Assembly (NCBI GenBank): GCA_034336665.1
Contig: JAPFBE010000002.1
Location: forward strand, 18,950,906 to 19,014,905
DNA: 64,000 nt
Origin: Luscinia megarhynchos
Taxonomy: Eukaryota; Chordata; Aves; Passeriformes; Turdidae
Reading direction: 5' to 3'
Position numbers and translations under genes: made by a program. Position 1 is the stretch's first letter, and each line of letters starts with the position of its first letter. Below, piece after piece: positions 48,519 to 62,333 of this stretch. The notes below the pieces were generated by a model, which did no database searches, had not been told where the DNA came from, and saw only the letters and a program-made list of their open reading frames with translations.

Positions 48519-49949
48519 TCTTGTCAGCTTTAGGAACCATAATTCTGCCCAGGGAGACTCAGCCAGCCGGTACAGGTCAGAATATGGCATCAAAAGGGTT
48601 AACACATGTTTGTTATTACTGATGGAAGTTTGGGATCCTGTATACCTGATAGCATTCTTTCTGTTGGCATTTGGTTCTTGGAAGCAAAAGGACAACTCAG
48701 AGACATAAAGCAGTATTTCATTTTGTAAGTACACAGCAATGTGGTTTTGCTGCTCAGTCTTGAACACATGGTACAGCAAATAGGGACAAAAATAAAAGTC
48801 CAATTGAGAGTTAACTGTATTGCCAGGGATTTTCTCATATGAAAACTTTGTATTTTAAGGTATTAATGGAGATGGCATAACAAAGATAAAACACCACAGC
48901 CCTCTCCTTTCAAACTGAGCTTCCAAAAATAAGTAAGGACTTGGAAAAAAAGGCAATTTACCCTGGATATTGTCAACTAATGAAGAACTGTTTGTTTAAG
49001 GTGCAAACAAACAGCTTATAGTTATATAAAAACCACCTGAAAATTGTTAACAATGCGATCTCAGAGCTGAAGACAGTACTACTACTGGACAAAGCCAAAG
49101 CTTCACTACACAGATGAAAAAGGAAGTTAAGAGGAGTACTTTGTTTTGCAGCTGCTGACCACAACCTGGTAACAGTCAGCAATTTCATGCAACTGCCTTT
49201 GGAGGGAAAAAAAACCCTAAAAACCCTATGAGCAACAGATAAGAAAGAAACTGGTCTTATCCAAAGGAAGACAGACACAAAATACTGGTTTTGGGAAAGG
49301 GGCAGAATAAAGGTGTTTTTGTTCAAAACACAAGTTACATTCTCTTCACAACAATCCAAAATTATAATCCCAAGCACCTCTCCAAGATATTCACGCCTCA
49401 CTGCTACTGAGAAGTTCAGTTTAGCTTACATATCAAATCTTGAATACAAATACTCCCCTCCCTGCAACAATGCTAGTGATACATTGAAAGAGATGTTCTA
49501 AAACCAGCCAAGCTTCTTTTGCACTCTTCCTTTTAGGTACATATGTGTTGGTGCCCTTAATTCAAGGTCTGACTGACAGAGTAGGCTGTCTCTCAAAGTT
49601 CAGTACAGATACCTAAGGAACAAGCAGAAGAACATGAGAGGGGTGAACAATACTGTCTGAGTATTTTCTTTAACTCTAGCCACCAGAAACTTCGCAATTA
49701 TTAAATCTGCATGCCCAGAATCATGGGCTGCACCAAACCCCATTCTTCTTCTACATGGGATTGTCCAATTTACTTTTGAAACCAGTATGGGTTTGTTGCC
49801 CAAAGAATCTCTTGGCAGCAAGCTCTAGAACAAACACGTTGACTTTATTCATTCCTTTTATCACAGTCCTTCTCCAGACTGACTAGCACCAATCTTATTT
49901 CCCTTTTCTTCTTCAAGAAGCCAGTCCAAGCCTGCCATTCTTCTTCCTC

Positions 49950-50220
49950 TTCTACTAACTCTTGGAACAGGGCCGAAAACAGGACACAATATTCAATATG
50001 GGTTGTTTTTTTTTAAACTGCCACCAAACAGATGCTTGCAGAAAACTATCCAAAACAAACCCAATGCCCTTTCCCTGAGCAGCAACACACAGCCAGGAAC
50101 CAGTCACTGTTCTGTGTTTTGCTATAGGCACAGTTTGGTATGTAAGCCTGTTTCGTCCCCTCCTCAATGCCTGGCATTCATCTGCACTGAAAGTCAGCTC
50201 TCATTTTAATCATGAAATAA
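49950..50220 (-). mobile_element. Possible ancient CR1/LINE relic, antisense
   Basis: The stretch with GGAACAGGGCC, AGGACACAATATTCAATATG and, later, GGCATTCATCTGCACTG is reminiscent of the inverted RT-to-3' part of old CR1-type elements ('ggacacagtattcaa', 'tttcatctgcca'). Divergence is too high for certainty. Confidence 0.35.
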
Positions 50221-53200
50221 CTCAGTATTTTCAGAGAAGCCCGATGTGTTCACAGGGAGCTTTGGGAACTCCCAAGTCTCCCCTGTACCCTCCTGGCACC
50301 ACTTATGTCCTTTCCTACACTAAGTGATGAAGGGGTTAATGAGAAGCATCCCACTTGAATAAACAAATGAACAAACACCAGCAGCAATGTCTTCAAGTGT
50401 TAAGTGCAGAAATAAAACTGCAACTGTAACTGATTACAACTCAAGTACCAAACAGGGAACAATATGATCCAGAAAACTGATTGGTAAAAACAACTTGAAT
50501 TTTCAACGAAAAAAAAAAAAGAAATTAAAATCCAGTGCTAGAAGTAAGTTCCATTTTTTCCATAAGTCCTTTCTGTACTTTTACTTCATCGTACCATGTA
50601 TATATAATCCACAAGAGTTCAACATTAGCTGTCCAGTGCAGGTTACCTCACATTTAATTTTCTGCCTACAAACAGAGGTGTTTTGTTACATGTTCATATG
50701 TATTAGCAATGTCTAACTGTAAACACTGCTAAGCTTTTCCAGTCTTAACTCTGCATTACATCAAATATTTCACAGGAGACAGGAATTCCAGACAGTGATA
50801 CCACAATGCAAACATTATACAAAAGAGTTTCCAGTAATTTTTCCACTTCTTCTTCAGCAATTACACAGAAAATATCTTAGAATTGTAGTGTATTGGCAGG
50901 GACTAGAGAAACTAAAATTGAGGGTTCTAAACCTCCTATGTATGTGCCTTTTTTTTGTCTGAGTATGCGTATTTAATAGCACTTACCTTTTTGAATCACA
51001 TAAAAGGTTCCACACACCCCAGCATCAGAACAGGCATCCCCAAAGATGCCTTGAAAGAGAGGGGGTAGGCAAAGGACAACATTCCTTCAAATTGTAGGCT
51101 GATAATCACTGCAATACCCTGCTGTCCTCAAAACTCTTACTGTGGGGAAGGAGGGAGTGTTTGTGTGCTGTAACATTATCCTTGCTGAATAAAGTTCACC
51201 AGTTTTCATTCTCTTTCAAGGAAATAGCTATATAGGGAACCATTAGATGTTCTTCAGCCATCTTCTGTTGTTTTTGCAAATATGTAACATTTCAGTATCA
51301 CAGCTATAGGTTTTAAGAACAGATGAACTGGCAAATTTATGATAGAACTTGGTGGAACATCAGCAGGAAACTACAACTCAGCAGCAAGCAGTTGTGCACT
51401 GGCTGGCAGGACTGATTGTCAATGTCTACCTTCAACTGCTAAACAGTCCTTTTCTCATGCTGTTTAATTACTACTCTTTTCCATATATTTTATATAGGTG
51501 TTAATCATATATGTCACTTGGAAAGATTGCTCCTATTAAACCTACATTTCATAACTGCTGTTATGGACAAAATTAATATGAGAAGAGAAACACACACAAG
51601 TGCCCCAGAAATATTTCTCTACTGAACTTCTGAATTTTTTTCAACGTACACTAGCTTTTAATATTGGCTTAGAGTAATATTGTCTACAGCAGCCTTTTTC
51701 CCCCTTGTGTAGATAGTTTTCTCCATTTCTTAGATTACTTAGAGCATCAAATATATTTATATGTTATTTTAATACTGTTAGGAACAGGGGAGCATTACTG
51801 GTGATACTGGACTTTAGTAGGTTATAGGCTATTAATTATTTTTGCTTTTGAATGTCTTTCCTTTTCAGTGCATAAGCATCCATGTGAAGATAAATTCATA
51901 ATGCCAACCAAAAATGAAACTAATAAGAACATAAAATTCTATTACTGGAAGAGGACAAACAACACAAGAGAAAATGGCATTTCTTTGCCCTTGAACTAAA
52001 CAGGTTTACCTCAGCCTGTTTTATATTGTATAAGTGGACATTTAAAACAAAAATAAGTTATATAGGTTAAAAATTGGAATAACAAAACAGTAGACCTAAG
52101 ATTTGCTAAGACCATGCTCATAAAACCAACAGGATAACATTAATAACAGATATGTTGCCAATTTATCTTTTAAGGAGTATGATTAAGTTTTACTGCCTTT
52201 GAAGGGGAACTGTGCATTTTTATGCAAAACGCATTAAGTAAACTTTCCACAATCTCACAGTAGAAAGAAAATGTCCCCCTCCTAATACCAAAATGTTTTC
52301 CAAATACATCTCCATTCTTATTATTTCACCAAAAATAGAGAAACAAATACTCCTAGCAAAATCTTTTTCTCCTTTATCATGCATAAAGATAAATTGGAAC
52401 TGTTCTCCTTGCCCCTTCCACTGCAGTTTTAGCCTGGTTTTGGAATGATTTGTCATCCACTGAATCTATAGTCAAGATGCTACTGACAAATAGAAAACAA
52501 TGCATGTGACTTTCTCACCATTTTAGATGGCTGTAAGGAAAAAAAAAATATATAAATTCCTACGTGCCTCCAGTATTAATCCAGTCAAGAAATCCCAGCC
52601 ATATTTCACAGTAGTATGCACCAAAGTATTTGATGTGGGAAGCAAAGAGTTAGTTTCATTTCTTTTTTCTTTTTTTTTCAGTAATAAGTCAAATAAGAAA
52701 AGCCCTTCTCAGGCTACAGGCTCCTCTTTGAGGTCTTTTAATACTGGGAACATTTCATAAGGGAAAACTCTTCTACCTTGATATTTCTGGAGCTGCAGGT
52801 TATGATACCATAGCATTCATTCAAAATGCTCTGAAATTTGAGAGTTAAGCAAGGACATCTCTTGGGGCTCATCTACAGAGGGAAGCTATTGCAAAATAGG
52901 CTAAGGTTTAAACAGTGTAAAATAGCTAGGTACACTTCAAATTCTAAGGTGAAGACATTCTATATTAAGAGCACTTCACTGCAATTTAATACAATCCCCT
53001 GAGCAATGTGAAAAATGGATCTCTTTTTGTGGGATATTGGTGTCCTAATGTAAGGCTCATCTAGAACAGATACTCCCAAAAACATCCCAGTAGTTTCAAC
53101 TACAGACACAAACATATGCATCCCACAGTACACATTACTTGGGAAAATGTAAACACAGCTTTAGAGACCTCTGAAGAATGAGTGATGAAAAGTATCTTTG

Positions 53201-53777
53201 AGTATCCCACGCAACAGGTGCTGGATAGTCAGATGCTCTGAACAGAAAAAGTAATTCAGAACAGTATCACCTTGCCAAATCTGGCCTTTTATACTGTTGC
53301 AGAGGATATGATCTACTGGCAACAGCTAAAAGGAGGCATGACGGAAAGGAGTAAGTGACAACCTGTGCTTTGAAGCTGAATTTGGTCTCTCCTGTCTGTT
53401 TTTTGGCTATACTAGCTAGGACCAGCACATATATGAGGACCTGCCTCAATGTAGAACTTGCAAGCCATATCCAATAATACCCTAATAATCATCAAAAAAA
53501 TACTCCACTGAAATAATAAAATAAAAAAAAGCCCCATCAGAGAAAGTCCTACAGCCAACAGTAGGAGACTACCAAGAGTAAGATTCAGATCAGATGCTTT
53601 GCATGAGGTAAAAATATGACATCTCCCTCAATTAGGCTTTTTCCTGTACCACTGCAGGCAACTACCAGAAAACACAGGAGGCATTTGTCTTCACATCATT
53701 TCACCCTGACCGCAGTACAAATGGTTTAGCTCTCCACACCTGGGATTTGCAGAGACAGCAAACATCTTCAACATGGC

Positions 53778-53998
53778 ACACAGCACAAGGAGGACACAGA
53801 TGTGCTAGAACAAATCTAGAAGCCCCGCAACAGCTTGACCATAGGAATTGTGGATGCCCTGCCCCTAGAAGTGTTCAAGGCCAGGCTGGATGAGGCTTTG
53901 AACATTGTGGTCTAATGAAAGGTGTCCCTGCCCCTGGCAGAGAGGTGGGATGGGTGCATGATCTTTAAGGTCCCTTCCACCCCAAGCCATTCTATGAT
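53778..53998 (+). mobile_element. CR1 LINE 3' fragment with internal deletion
   Basis: It contains AAGGAGGACACAGATGTGC, CCCTAGAAGTGTTCAAGGCC, AGGCTGGATGAGGCTTTGA, AAAGGTGTCCCTGCCCCTGG and GGTCCCTTCCACCCC, then ATTCTATGATGA at the end. The block between about 53825 and 53845 is missing most of the CR1 body. Orientation is antisense to CDYL. Confidence 0.9.
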
Positions 53999-54068
53999 GA
54001 TGGCTACAAGCCTTGGGAAAATGCCTATCATAAGAAAAAGTTTTCATAAAATTTTGCAACAAAGAGGT

Positions 54069-54093
54069 AAATAAATAAATAATCCCCCCCGCA
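54069..54093. repeat. TAAA repeat followed by a C run
   Basis: Three to four AAAT/TAAA units abut a run of seven C, close to the CR1 terminus. Simple sequence. Confidence 0.7.
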
Positions 54094-56535
54094 ATCCAAA
54101 AAATGCCCATAAGTCACAGGGAAATAACCACAGCTGAAAGCAGTGAACAGAGAAGGCATCTCAGCCAGCAGCTGGAAGGGCTGGAGGCAGTGAGCTGCCC
54201 TTACACAGCAGGATGGATCACATGGTTCTGTTGGGTGCATGCTCCTCATACTGCTGAGGAAAGCAATAAGCATCTGTGTAAGACCTTAGGCTTTCTTCTT
54301 CATTGACTGTTGTCATATTTATGAACAAATTATCAAAGGAAAAATCTCACAGACAAAAAACCTGAACTGATAAGTCCATAAACCACTAATTAAGTAGTTA
54401 ACACATGCTGCCATACATAGAAAATGGTTCAGAGCTGCCAAAGTGGCTTCCCTGAGGCTACAAAGCATGGAATATAGAAGCCAGGATTATTAGTTACAGG
54501 TGGTCCCTATACCCAGAAGCTATTTTTTCCTGTAAGAATCTGCTTTTATGAAGTACTGGATTTTTTTTCTTTACAGAAATTATTAGTATCTAGATTAGAA
54601 TACAAGTACCAACAATGATACTATTGCTATACAGAAGAGACAGCTAAAGAAGCAACAGAACTAGCATGTTGACATTTAAATGGGACATATGATTTCAGCA
54701 GCACCAATGTATAAATATGAAACCATAGCCTCTGAATTATTACAAAGACTAAGCCAGGAGGCTAAAATTTGGAAGAGGGGAGAAAAAAAAAAATCAAGAA
54801 ATTAGGAAGTTCCATCTGTGGCAGAGAAAACAACCAACCAACATGTGGTTTAAGGCAAATTTCCAAACAAGTTTCATAAAAGACAAACCAGTTAAGGTCT
54901 GTCTCAGAGAGTAGGACTTAGCAACTACTATCAACCCTATGAAAACCAAGGAAGTTTTAGTTAGGTACCATAATGGTTGTTGGTACACAAAAACAAAGAA
55001 CAAAGTGTTTCATGTCTGATACTCTACATCAAAGTGTGTAGTGGCCTCAGACAGAATTTTATAGTTTGTGTAGTTGGCAATAGTTAGATAAACTATTTGG
55101 TGATGTGGACAGTAGCATGTATTTTCATGGGAGCCATACTGGTGTGTTCACAGTTCACAGTTCAATTCCTAGATTTTAAAATATATTATCACTGCAAATT
55201 AATGGAAGGACTTAGATCCACAACCTGTTAATTTGAAAAAGCTGGGAAAATGAGAAAAAAAAAGAAATCTCTATTTGAAGTTTGGGCAGGTTGTTACAAC
55301 TCCCACTGCTGCAATTCCAAAGTCCAGAACTGAAGCCTCACGTTCAGCAGGAAGTTCATAAAGCTGTGCTCAGACTTGTATTTACTAAGAGGTGGTTCAT
55401 GGGTGACAGAGTCTGAAAATTTTTAGGTACAGTAGATGCCTGCAATACTAAATCTTGCCTTAGGAAACAATCTATTAAGGACACACAGAGAAACCAAAAA
55501 TATCAAGGGGATTCACTACACAAAAACCAGAAGAATTCTACTGAGTAAAGCAAAGATCTTGTACACAAAAATAATGGGACTGGTACATAAGCAGCCACAA
55601 TTGTGAGCTCAATTTTAACTTGGAAACAATTTAAACATGTCACAGATAAGACAGAATGATAGATGAATTACATGACTGGTTGTTTCCTGAAACCTGCCAG
55701 GGACCCACCTGTTCATGTCAGATTCCAAACACTAAACAAACAGAATGGAATTGAAATTTAATTTCTACTAAGATGAATGCTGTGCAATTTTAGATAGCTA
55801 TGTTATGTAAAAAGATATTGCATTAAATACTTCTCAGACAAATAACAAGATACCCCAGACATAAGGAGAGGATGTAAAAATGAAACTGAACAAATACAGT
55901 AATTGAATTATTTTCTTCAGGAGTGAGATGTAGCTTCAATTAACTCCACATGGTTAAACAGGTCAATAGAAACTGAGGGGAAAAAGAGAATATGCTATAC
56001 TTACAAGAAAATAGGAAGTAAAGAACACTGGGAAGAATACAGGGAGATGCTAAAACAGATAAAGAACGGGTATTAGAAATGCAAAGTAAAACTCTGAAGT
56101 TCTCATAGTTACAGATGCTAAACACAAATTATTTTTCCAGAGATAAAGAAAATAAGAGAGAGGAAAATTAGACCAAAATCAAAAGTGAAATGTAGTGTAA
56201 GCTACAAAGTCAACTAAAATAGTAGTGGTGAAACCAGCATGCCATAAGAAACCAGAAAAATATTTATAATGGGTATGAATATATTGTACATACAACAAAT
56301 GACAGACTAAAAGGACTGACCATGGCAAGACTGCTAACTGACAGTAAAAAAAGAAACAGACCAATGTGATAGTCTATATGGGAAATGTGTCATAAGTGAA
56401 ATACCTCCAAGACTTGTTTGCTTAAAGACTAGCAAATTTGGAAGGTACCTTGGGTAATAAAATTTGTAATGATGTAGTTTCAGATACAGGTAGAAAAAAC
56501 ACTTTTTTAAAAAGGCAGCCTTAAACATTTGAAGC

Positions 56536-56577
56536 TTATAAACAAGACTGCTTCTGTTTATAAACAAGACTGCTCTC
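56536..56577 (+). repeat. 22-bp tandem duplication
   Basis: TTATAAACAAGACTGCT begins at 56536 and again at 56558, a recent-looking tandem duplication with period 22. Confidence 0.8.
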
Positions 56578-59134
56578 CAAGTCAAGTTCCAAAAGTGTCC
56601 TTCCAGTTAAAACCTACTGGAGATCCAAAGCAATACTCAGGAGAGCCATAATGGGTACCATAGAGAAATTTCATTTTATACAAAAGATCACTCATTACTT
56701 GCAATATATTTTACCAATATTTTGCAGTTTCATACCATTATAAATTATTAATCAGAAGCTTCCCTGATAAGTATATCATATATACTTACATGTGAATTTT
56801 GGGCTTTAAGAATAATAATAATAATCTCACCACAGCAGCAACCCTATTTTGCTCGGCATTGAAACTGAGCAAAGTTCTGTCAGGTTGGATGTTTAAAACT
56901 AAAAATTTTCTAATCAAAATTAATTTTGCTTCCTAAAAATCCTAAAATGTACTGATGCTTAAAAGTGGAAATTTGTAGCAACAAAGATTTCAGGGTTATT
57001 GTGTAAGGATGTTCTGTGGACATTCTCTGTCACTGGCAGCTTGATATACAGAGTTAAGAAACTCTGCATCTCCATTTGATCTCAGAACATCCCACCACAT
57101 CACTCATGTGTTGCCCTAACATGAAGAGTTAACTGGAACAAAAGTTATTGCTTACAGTTTTCCACTTAGTTCCTACATCAACATATGTGTTTTGCAATCA
57201 TAAACACTTTCTCTTAGTTAGGATAGGTGATGACTTTTCCACACCAGCTACATTATAAAAGCTATCACAGCATTAGGTATTTCCCCCTACAGCTCAGTTA
57301 AAATGCTATCAATCTTGAAGTATTTTTAAGCTGTTCTTTTGAATCACAATTAAAATAAATGCTGCAGTAGGACCATCCTTTTCAATTACTTTTAAACAAA
57401 GTTATAAGCTTACTGAAATTTCTGTAAGAGTTAATGTGGAGTTTGTTTTTCAAAGAAGGATTACTCCCCTCTGATCCCACCTCTCACCTCACAAAAATCA
57501 GGTAAGAGACTATAAGCAAGAAGCAGCATGAACATATCCTTGCTCATATTAGACCAACACTGCTAATAGAGTAACCAAGTTCATTCCTGCTACAAGGAGG
57601 AAGTCTGCTGCATGTATGTCCTTAGGCTTGATTGCTCTTGCCACAGGCTGGCACTCTGTTTAGTTGAAAAATTCAGAAAGATCACTCCCTTCATAAGCCT
57701 CAGCATACTCCTATGACCTGGGCAAGCAGCACATACTGAATTACTTTGAGGTACTTAACTATCAATCTAGTTTACATAACATCAAAATTAAGATTTGTTT
57801 CCTTTCACTGCTGCCATATCAGAAACAAGTCACTCCTAGTAGGTATTTCTGCCTAACCCAGACACAAGGCTGATGGGCTCCTTACTACCATCCCTCCATT
57901 CACTGATGCATTTCCAAATTTACTAGAAACATTAAATATTGTTCAACTACCACTGAGTTTCTGGGCAAAAATATTAGTGTTTTCCTTCTCTAGGCTCATT
58001 ATCTGGACAGAAATATCAACTTCTGACTAAGTGTCAAGAAATGAGTAATAAACTGACATAAAGAAATGAAGACATGCCAGAACCCCCACAAAAACTGACA
58101 AAAATAATGTAACAGCAGGAACAAGCCAAACACTTTTTCGGGGCAGAGCGAGTTAGCTTTCAGCATTATCTGTTGCCATGTGCTGCCACTGACCAGGAAC
58201 TCATCTGGAAGAGGCAGGGGGAAAGAGGACAGGATAACAGAGTAACATGAAAAGCACCACATCTACAACCATCAACACATTCTTCTCCAGTTTAATGACT
58301 AGCAAATAACAATTAGCATTTCAAAACCTGCTTCCTGCTGTGAATCTATCTTCTAATATTTCAATTCCATGGCTACAAAAAACACTGCGATTGGGAACTA
58401 CTTTTGCAAACACAGCACTACTTGTACTTTAGACCACATCTGTTGACTAGCTGATAGAAAACAGCCTATGATGTAAACTCCGTGAGAAAAATCAGGTATC
58501 TGCAAGAGAAATACAGTGCCATTTCATTACTGCCATCAATATCTAGTTTATTAATGCTTAGCTAGAGAAAAAAAGGAAGGGGAAAAGTTGTCCCAGGAAA
58601 GAAACCGCAAACAGGATGTCCTGCTGAGACATGAGGTTCAGTGGGAGGTGGGAGGTAAAGCCTTGCATCTGCTGAGGCTGCCACAGTCTGCTGTGGGATG
58701 AAGCACAAACAGGGACAGTCAGAGAAGTGTGACTATTCATCACCTCCTCTTCACATGCAGGGACTTCCCTGCCTGCTAGGTCCAGGCAGCAAGAGTTCTG
58801 ACTACAATAAATGCTAGAGTAGACAAGGGAGAGGAAAAGGGACTAAAGTTCAAGCTGAGGCTTCACAAATCTGTTTAACAAATGCTCCAGTAAGCCCCCA
58901 GAAAGTGTTGTTGGAGAGTGCCCTGACATGTCTGAGAATTATATTAGTGCAATATGTACTCAGAAAGCCGATTTGGGATTATTTAGCTGCCAACTTTGTC
59001 AGTCTTCTGAAGGACACAGTGCAAAGGATATAGACTCTAAAGCTGTTAGGAAGGTTTTATTCCCAAACTAATAGCTAGGGTAAATAGTAGATTTCACTGC
59101 AAAACATTCCTTTCACCTGCCATAACACATTGCC

Positions 59135-59238
59135 CATGCAGATGTGGTACTTAGGGACATGGCTTAATGGTGGACTTGGCTGTGCTGGGTTAAGATGAAC
59201 TTAAAGCCCTTTCCAACCTAAATGATTCTATGATTACC
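59135..59238 (+). mobile_element. CR1 LINE 3' terminal fragment
   Basis: It contains CAGATGTGGTACTTAGGGAC, ATGGCTTAATGGTGGACTTG and CCTTTCCAACCTAAATGATT, then CTATGATT. These are the final 100 bases of a CR1 subfamily different in wording from the 7720 and 53778 copies. Confidence 0.92.
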
Positions 59239-60864
59239 AGCCCATCAAATGTTGTTTCCAGAGACAGACTCATACTGTTCCACCTTGGGTGGTTCTCTCA
59301 TAACTGCTTCTCCCAAAGATAAGTCTTTCGCTGTGCATATTAATTAGCCAGGAAGCAAAGCTTTTCCTTTACTTTCAGGATAGTCAAAGTTCAAAATTTC
59401 CCCTTCTTTTTCACCTAGCTTATATATGTTCCCTATAAAATATGAAAACCAAGTATGATGACCATGAAGTGGGAATTAATCAAATGCAGAAGTGGGCAAA
59501 TAATGGATTTTGGCTCAGAGGGTAAACCAGAAGCACAACAAACCTAAACAGGTGGTTCTTTTGTTTTGAGATTTACTCTTTCTATGCATCAGTTTTCAAA
59601 CTGCTCTGAAGTAAAAATATTGCCTCAAAACAGGGTCAGATATGTATTTAATAAATTGCAGCAATTTGTAAACAGGATTCCATGCTTGCCTGTTCAAAGC
59701 TTTACTTCTGCTGCAATTTCTATTGTTAAAGGGAAATGTTGCCTGTATCCATTCAGCCATGATATAATTTTAGTATTTACTACTGGAGTTACTGTAGTAG
59801 CTTTAATGCTTTTGGTGTATGAACACAAATCCATAGTCTTCGTGTTACCTGTAGCAAAAATAAGTAAGAAACAATAACATTTGCAAACACTAATTCAGCT
59901 GTTAATTCATTCTATTCTCAGGAAGGTTAAAATTCAAGCAGAAGAAACCCAGCACTATATGCTACACTCAAAAATTGATCATAACTTTAGTCCCACATGT
60001 GCTTAGCTAAAAGACAGAAATTATTTAATTGAAAATATGCATTCTTTACATGGTAAAGAGAAATGAGTGGCTTGGATTCAGGCCTGTGCTGTTTCTAGAT
60101 CACCCTTTGAAAGGGTCTGTCAGTGATTTCGCTCTGCTTTGGTAACTTAAAAAGCTACATGTCAGCAGTCACAAAGCAACTGGGAACAACAATTTATAAC
60201 AATTATTTTCCTTAAAAAACACCCCCTCTCCTGGCAGGATTCCACTACAAAAGCCAAAGCACTTGTCCCACACAGGCTCTCTAGTGAGCTAGCACTGACA
60301 GCCCTGTACAGCTATACTACACAATGAAGCAAATAACCAGGATTCATAAGCAAAGAAAGAAGTACAGTCCATTTAAACTAATGTACATCCACAGCTGTGC
60401 ACTGCAATCCACCTTATTATATGCCCAAGAGCTGCCTTATAATGTCCTGACACAACAAAACACTCAAAGCAAAAATTTCCCACTTTTTGTAGATCTCCTA
60501 GTCAAAAAAAATCTACATCAACCCAAGCATCTCCAGAGACAAATTTTCAACGAAAAATTTGCTGATAAAACTCTTTTCCACTACCTCCTTGACCAGCTAG
60601 AGTTATCAACGCTTCTGATGTCCTGAGGGCATCTACAAAAGCAGATGGCATTCTGACTCCATCACATTGCCTAAAACACCTTCTGTTCCACCAGATGACC
60701 CTCAGAGAAAATGTACTTCCATTTTGCTGTTCCTTGCTTCTATTCCTGCACACTGACACAATAGTTACTAGCTGCCATACTCTGTAACCCCAGAGCTACA
60801 GGTGTTTCTCAGTGACCTCTGCATGTGAGAACAGTTTGATTGAATCAACAACAGCACTGCAGAG

Positions 60865-60938
60865 CAGTCTGGGGGGAAGGAGGATGGATTAGATGACAAA
60901 GGTCTTTTTCAAGCCTATTTCCTAGTATTCTGTGATGC
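60865..60938 (+). mobile_element. Short degenerate CR1 3' end
   Basis: GATGGATTAGATGACAAAGG, TCTTTTTCAAGCCTATTTCC and ATTCTGTGATG follow the last 60-70 bases of a CR1 in order, but with many changes. Confidence 0.6.
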
Positions 60939-61227
60939 AAATGTGACCACACTAACAACCACACTAACACTACTGCCTTTTTTTCCCCCAGCTAACTACT
61001 AAAGGCAGTTGCCTTTCAACAAGCTGGAATACTAAGAAATACACCTGCATCCATGGTATCAGGTGCAGATTAGCAAACTGTGAACAGTGACAATTGGATT
61101 CTCATCTAACTGCTGCTTTCAGGGGGAGATGCTCTGCCTGTGTCCTTGAATCAACCCCTAGAGGGAAAGAATCCTCTTCTGTGGAGAGGCCTAAATATTC
61201 ATCTAGGAAGCCACAACCACAGCTCCA

Positions 61228-61254
61228 ATATATATATAAAATATATGTATAATG
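61228..61254. repeat. TA-rich microsatellite
   Basis: TATATATATA followed by AAATATATGTATA; simple sequence in the CDYL intron. Confidence 0.8.
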
Positions 61255-62270
61255 GATGTGTGTACCTCTGCCATAAAGCTAGGGTCTCATATTAGCAAGG
61301 TCTTTGTAAAAATGTTCCTACAGAGTACAGTCTCCACTCTGAAATGACAATTTCTGCAATGAAATCTCAGTGCTGTAAAAATTACCCTTGGTTTACACAT
61401 TATTTGCAAAATACTTCCAAATTGGAAGACAGGATCTATGACTGGGTACAAGAAATGATAGCCTTCTAACAGTTTCAAAATAATGATGAGAAAGATAGCC
61501 TGGGGTAAAAGGAAACTTCCAGATGATCAGATTAAAAATGACAATTCCATTTTTCTTCAAGGGTAAGGAACAAGAACAGCCATTCATCAAGGGAAACTGC
61601 TAATCTCCTTAGTCTCAACACAACCAAAATACTGTCTAAATTAAATATGGGTGATGTTATTGGATAAACTTTGTGCAACACCTTTTGCACTGCCCAAGGG
61701 AGTTTATGGCTAACTCTAGGAATCATTCTCTGAGATGACCTTCTGCAATGCTTGGTGTTATACTAGAATTTGGCAGGGTTACAGACAGAGAAGTAAAGCT
61801 AGTCTGATTCCCTTAATATATTGTCATTTAAGTGTGGACCATGATATAATCATTTTTCTCCTGACATTAGGGGAGTCTGGACCATCTGACAGAACAATAG
61901 CAAGAGTGAACATACAGTTCCAGAGTGGTTTTCTGCATTTCTCGAGGTGGGACAACAGTTAATTTTTGTAGCCATTTTCTCCCGGTTTTTTGACTTATAG
62001 TGGTTTTGCAGCTGCCTGTTTTGTCCAGCATTGCTCAGTGTTACTAGCTACTCCTGAATGCTGGAAGTTAACTGATATACAAAGCATATGGGGGAGGGAA
62101 GGGGGAAATTAGTTTTCCATGAGTCTCGGCCAAAGCAGAGCCAGCTCTCTCTTGAGGGGACCTTCAGGTTCCTCCTTTTCCCCTCCACTAAATCAAGGAA
62201 TACTTTGTCAGGGAAACATCCTCATGAGCCACAAGAGTGTTCAGTAGCTGAAACGAGAGTTGCAGGAGGG

Positions 62271-62333
62271 TGTCCCAGGCTGGCAGTGCTTCTGTCCCTC
62301 TGCCAGCTCACAGCAGCTGTCCCAGGCTGGCAG
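62271..62333 (+). repeat. 16-bp direct repeat
   Basis: TGTCCCAGGCTGGCAG occurs at 62271-62286 and 62318-62333, inside a GC-richer patch (about 62090-62600) of the CDYL intron. The patch gives a 154-codon open frame (62260-62724, no ATG at its start) that I do not consider a gene. Confidence 0.8.

Noticed and set aside
48973..49401. 142-codon minus-strand open frame in the CDYL intron, same strand as CDYL
   Set aside because: It has no resemblance to CDYL linker or chromodomain and no convincing splice sites. It starts at a non-ATG codon.
59566..59877. 103-codon frame with a hydrophobic segment near its C terminus
   Set aside because: It starts at TTG and is isolated, with no homology I can name. 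A hydrophobic run from AT-rich DNA is common by chance.
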